Below are positions 7,243 to 9,588 of a stretch of DNA of 9,588 nt, piece by piece. The stretch is from an uncultured Clostridia bacterium. Its GTDB lineage: Bacteria; Bacillota; Clostridia; Lachnospirales; Lachnospiraceae. A program made the position numbers and the translations under genes. Position 1 is the first letter of the stretch, and every line of letters begins with the position of its first letter. The stretch is taken from positions 1 through 9,588 of the forward strand of contig CALZBV010000078.1 of assembly GCA_945622055.1 (NCBI GenBank). Reading direction: 5' to 3'. The notes under the pieces were generated by a model. The model saw nothing but the letters and a program-made list of their open reading frames with translations. It did no database searches and was not told the origin of the DNA.

Positions 7243-7271
7243 TTGACAAATTGTTTTGATGCGTGTATCAT
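7243..7271 (+). promoter_or_regulatory. Sigma-A-type promoter for glutamine synthetase
   Basis: TTGACA (7243-7248) and TATCAT (7266-7271) are separated by 17 bp. Transcription should begin around 7277-7279, about 10 nt before the first leader hairpin and about 150 nt before the glutamine synthetase ATG. The -10 box has one deviation from TATAAT, so it is somewhat weaker on paper than the opposing promoter. TGCGTG precedes the -10 box in both promoters. Confidence 0.82.
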
Positions 7272-7287
7272 GACGGACATGAAAGAC

Positions 7288-7330
7288 AAAGGCGTCTTAG
7301 AGAGTGCTCTCTATGACGTCTTTCTTTTTT
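7288..7330 (+). terminator. First attenuator hairpin in the glutamine synthetase leader
   Basis: AAAGGCGUC (7288-7296) pairs with GACGUCUUU (7315-7323), with one G-U pair. After a U-U mismatch, UAGAG (7298-7302) pairs with CUCUA (7309-7313), closing a six-base loop AGUGCU (7303-7308). CUUUUUU (7324-7330) follows, giving a standard intrinsic terminator shape only about 50 nt into the transcript. Because the gene lies downstream, it must be bypassed for expression. The loop has A at position 1 and G at position 4, as in hairpins bound by ANTAR-domain antiterminators. Confidence 0.78.
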
Positions 7331-7336
7331 CCATAA

Positions 7337-7374
7337 GGAACCGGAAGGCAATGGCGTCTTAAGAGGAACCGGAA
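7337..7374 (+). repeat. Duplicated stem arms in the glutamine synthetase leader
   Basis: GGAACCGGAA occurs twice (7337-7346 and 7365-7374). Between them, GGCGTCTTAAGAG (7353-7365) repeats the 5' arm of the first hairpin, GGCGTCTTAGAG (7291-7302), with one extra A. The second arm copy can therefore pair with the 3' arm of the first hairpin (7309-7320), and the first GAACCG can pair with CGGUUC (7377-7382) in place of its local partner. Both alternative pairings would disturb the terminators. Confidence 0.65.
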
Positions 7375-7405
7375 ATCGGTTCGGGGCGGCATTGCCTTTA
7401 TTTTT
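7345..7405 (+). terminator. Second attenuator hairpin in the glutamine synthetase leader
   Basis: AAGGCAAUG (7345-7353) pairs perfectly with CAUUGCCUU (7390-7398). Inside it, GAACCG (7366-7371) pairs with CGGUUC (7377-7382) around a GAAAU loop. UUUAUUUUU (7397-7405) follows, and the ribosome binding site begins about 12 nt later. This is a second terminator-like structure in series with the first, ending 25 nt before the start codon. Confidence 0.75.
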
Positions 7406-7430
7406 ATCAAAGAAAAAGGAGAGTGACAGT

Positions 7431-9527
7431 ATGAGTACAGTATCAGATTATTTCGGAAGTCTTGTTTTTGATGACAGGGTGATGAAGGCGACTTTATCCG
7501 CAGATATTTATCAGTCCCTGAAAAAGACAATTGATGAAGGTGCAAGTCTGAATAATGATGTTGCAAATGCAGTTGCGGCTGCAATGAAGGACTGGGCAGT
7601 GGAAAATGGTGCAACACACTATACACACTGGTTCCAGCCGCTGACCGGTATCACTGCAGAAAAGCATGACAGCTTTATTACTCCGGCACCGGACGGACGT
7701 GTCATTATGGAATTTTCAGGTAAGGAATTAATCAAGGGTGAGCCGGATGCATCATCCTTCCCGTCCGGAGGAATCCGCGCAACCTTCGAAGCAAGAGGCT
7801 ATACTGCATGGGATCCGACCTCCTATGCTTTTATAAAGGATAAGACACTTTGTATTCCGACAGCGTTTTGTTCCTATGGCGGAGAGGCACTGGATAAGAA
7901 GACACCGCTGCTTCGTTCCATGGAGGCGTTGAATAAGCAGGCACTTCGTATTCTTCGTCTGTTCGGAAATACCGATGTGAAATGTGTACGTACCTCGGTT
8001 GGACCTGAGCAGGAATATTTCCTTGTGGATAAGGAAATGTTTGAAAAACGTAAGGATCTGATGTTTACCGGACGTACTTTATTTGGTGCAAAGCCGCCGA
8101 AGGGACAGGAGCTTGATGATCATTATTTCGGCGTGATTAAGCCGAGAGTTGCCGCATATATGGCAGATTTGAATGAGAAGCTCTGGAAGCTTGGAATTCT
8201 TGCAAAGACCGAGCATAACGAGGTTGCACCGGCACAGCATGAGCTTGCACCGATTTATTCGACGACAAACATTGCTACCGACCACAACCAGCTGACCATG
8301 GAGATTATGCAGAAGGTTGCTTCCAAGCACGGACTTGTCTGCCTGCTTCATGAAAAGCCGTTTGCAGGTGTGAACGGTTCCGGAAAGCATAACAACTGGT
8401 CGATGGCAACGGATACCGGTATTAATCTTTTAACTCCGGGCGAGACCCCGCACGAGAATGCACAGTTCCTCTTATTCCTGTGTGCAGTCATTAAGGCGGT
8501 AGATGATTATCAGGATCTGCTTCGTCTGTCCGTTGCAACGGCAGGAAATGACCACAGACTTGGTGCAAATGAGGCACCGCCTGCTGTAGTATCCATGTTC
8601 CTCGGAGATGAGCTTACTGCAGTTTTGGATGCGATTGAGAAAGAGACAGCCTATGTCGGAACCGAAAAGACTGTTATGAAGCTTGGAGTTCATGTGCTTC
8701 CGAAGTTCACCCGTGATACTACGGACAGAAACCGTACTTCGCCGTTTGCATTTACCGGAAATAAATTCGAATTCCGTATGCTGGGTTCTTCCAACAGCAT
8801 TGCGTGTGCAAACATTATGTTAAATGCGGCAGTTGCAGAATCCTTAAAGGTTTATGCAGATCGTCTGGAGGGTGCGGAGGATTTTGAGACGGCGCTCCAT
8901 GAGATGATTCGTAAGACGATTAAGGACCACAAGAGAATTATCTTTAACGGCAACGGCTATGATGATGCATGGATTAAGGAAGCAACGGAGGTAAGAGGAC
9001 TTTCCAATCTTCGTACGACACCGGATGCCATGATAAAGCTTCTTGATAAGAAGAACATTGATATGCTTACCGCACACAAGGTTATGTCCGAGGTGGAGAT
9101 TCACTCACGTTACGAGATTATGCTGGAAAACTACTGTAAGACGGTTAACATTGAGGGACTTACCATGGTGGATATGGCAAGAAAGGAGATTCTCCCGGCA
9201 ATCGGAGGCTATGTAAAGGAGCTTGCGGAAACCCTGGCAACAAAGAATGCAGTTGTTCCGGGTGTGACCGGAAAGCATGAAAAGACCCTGATTGAGAAGC
9301 TTTCTGTTCTCTCGGATGAGATTGATACTGCAATTTCCGAGCTTGAAAAGGCTCTGGTAAAGTATAAGACCATCGGTGATGTTACGGAGGCTGCCGCAAT
9401 GATTCGTGATGAGATTCTTCCGAAGATGGCAGAGCTCCGTGTTCCGTGTGATGAGGCTGAGACGCTCACGGCAGAAAAATACTGGCCGTTCCCGACCTAT
9501 GAGAAGCTGCTGTTTGGCGTAAAGTAA
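7431..9527 (+). CDS. glnN: Glutamine synthetase type III
   Basis: This enzyme condenses ammonia and glutamate into glutamine at the cost of ATP, the main ammonia-assimilating step. The 698-residue length and motifs mark the type III family (about 700-730 residues, typified by Bacteroides GlnN), not the 440-residue type I enzyme. Recognisable segments are THYTHWFQPLTG (62-73), FPSGGIRATFEARGYTAWD (110-128), GPEQEYFLVD (191-200), AKTEHNEVAPAQHELAPIY (258-276, metal/substrate site), NGSGKHNNWS (315-324) and NRTSPFAFTGNKFEFRMLGSS (434-454). The C-terminal part (about 590-680) is helical and charged, as in the family. The ATG has an AAAGGAG ribosome binding site 9 nt upstream; an in-frame TTG at 7392 lies in the second terminator stem and is rejected. 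Expression must pass two leader terminators. It lies opposite an operon of glutamine-consuming enzymes, and probably continues into the next gene, since no terminator follows. Confidence 0.97.
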   Translation: MSTVSDYFGSLVFDDRVMKATLSADIYQSLKKTIDEGASLNNDVANAVAAAMKDWAVENGATHYTHWFQPLTGITAEKHDSFITPAPDGRVIMEFSGKELIKGEPDASSFPSGGIRATFEARGYTAWDPTSYAFIKDKTLCIPTAFCSYGGEALDKKTPLLRSMEALNKQALRILRLFGNTDVKCVRTSVGPEQEYFLVDKEMFEKRKDLMFTGRTLFGAKPPKGQELDDHYFGVIKPRVAAYMADLNEKLWKLGILAKTEHNEVAPAQHELAPIYSTTNIATDHNQLTMEIMQKVASKHGLVCLLHEKPFAGVNGSGKHNNWSMATDTGINLLTPGETPHENAQFLLFLCAVIKAVDDYQDLLRLSVATAGNDHRLGANEAPPAVVSMFLGDELTAVLDAIEKETAYVGTEKTVMKLGVHVLPKFTRDTTDRNRTSPFAFTGNKFEFRMLGSSNSIACANIMLNAAVAESLKVYADRLEGAEDFETALHEMIRKTIKDHKRIIFNGNGYDDAWIKEATEVRGLSNLRTTPDAMIKLLDKKNIDMLTAHKVMSEVEIHSRYEIMLENYCKTVNIEGLTMVDMARKEILPAIGGYVKELAETLATKNAVVPGVTGKHEKTLIEKLSVLSDEIDTAISELEKALVKYKTIGDVTEAAAMIRDEILPKMAELRVPCDEAETLTAEKYWPFPTYEKLLFGVK

Positions 9528-9565
9528 AGAAATAAAGTGTACAAAAAGAGAAGGAGGCGTTTTAT

Positions 9566-9588
9566 ATGACGGTTGAATTTTGGTTTTT
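9566..9588 (+). CDS. 5' end of a gene downstream of glutamine synthetase (partial, unidentified)
   Basis: Only seven codons are visible (MTVEFWF), running off the right edge. The ATG has an AAGGAGG ribosome binding site at 9551-9557, 8 nt upstream, so a real gene start is likely. It follows the glutamine synthetase stop by 38 nt with no hairpin or U-tract between, suggesting cotranscription. The hydrophobic aromatic start would suit a membrane protein such as an ammonium transporter, a common neighbour of glutamine synthetase, but the sequence seen here cannot show that. Confidence 0.55.

Larger units (their letters stand above)
7071..7430. other. Divergent intergenic control region between the glutamate synthase operon and glutamine synthetase
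   Basis: This is the only stretch of more than 300 bases without a protein-coding gene I can support. From left to right it holds the leftward leader with a terminator hairpin (7091-7150), the leftward promoter (7169-7197), an A/T-rich block (7198-7242), the rightward promoter (7243-7271), and a roughly 150-nt rightward leader with two successive terminator-like hairpins (7288-7330 and 7345-7405). No tRNA, T-box or known metabolite riboswitch core was recognised in either leader. Confidence 0.85.

Noticed and set aside
7191..7250. GlnR/TnrA operator between the promoters
   Set aside because: TTGTC/TTGAC elements are present but are the -35 boxes themselves; the TGTNAN7TNACA spacing does not fit.
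7162..7362. 66-codon plus-strand ORF crossing the divergent promoter region
   Set aside because: It runs through both promoters and the A/T tract and has no ribosome binding site at its start; only its last 27 codons could be transcribed from the rightward promoter.
7392..7430. Longer glutamine synthetase start at a TTG (7392)
   Set aside because: It is within the 3' arm of the second leader terminator with no suitable site upstream; the ATG at 7431 has a clear AAAGGAG.
8079..9469. Minus-strand ORFs opposite glutamine synthetase
   Set aside because: They are antisense to a conserved coding sequence, and their composition follows from its codon use.

Overview
The window looks chromosomal and comes from a Gram-positive anaerobe of the Clostridia, most likely a Lachnospiraceae relative. 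The reasons are a type III glutamine synthetase, a glutamate synthase split into separate domain genes with a ferredoxin-like N-terminus, strong AGGAGG-type ribosome binding sites, and short leaders holding intrinsic-terminator hairpins. There are no mobile elements, tRNA or rRNA genes, or CRISPR repeats.

Layout. A 360-bp intergenic region (7071-7430) divides two divergent transcription units. Leftward (minus strand) runs a tightly packed operon: glutamate synthase glutaminase domain (7070-5979), Fe-S/FMN synthase domain (5979-4474), a previously easy-to-miss 47-residue CxxC ORF (4477-4334), the GXGXG beta-helix domain (4344-3625), glmS (3592-1724), pyrG (1668-58) and the first 14 codons of a further gene at the left edge (possibly dapL). 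Rightward (plus strand) runs a type III glutamine synthetase (7431-9527), followed by the first 7 codons of another gene with a good ribosome binding site.

How it fits together. The right-hand unit makes glutamine. Three proteins of the left-hand unit (glutamate synthase, GlmS, PyrG) each take the amide nitrogen of glutamine, to make glutamate, glucosamine-6-phosphate and CTP. The two units are driven by near-consensus back-to-back promoters. Each transcript starts with a leader containing an intrinsic terminator directly upstream of the first gene: one in the glt leader, two in tandem in the glutamine synthetase leader. The two leaders share an ACAAAGGYGUY block at the base of the first hairpin. 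The glutamine synthetase leader also carries duplicated copies of its own stem arms, which would allow mutually exclusive folds. This paired attenuator region is the best candidate for an under-described regulatory system.

The second unusual point is the glutamate synthase. No NAD(P)H/FAD subunit (GltD type) is present. At the place where related operons often carry extra Fe-S and flavin subunits there is only the 47-residue ORF, which resembles a remnant of a 4Fe-4S protein. Functions are assigned from protein motifs I can read; RNA folding and regulatory roles are inferred by eye and were not computed.
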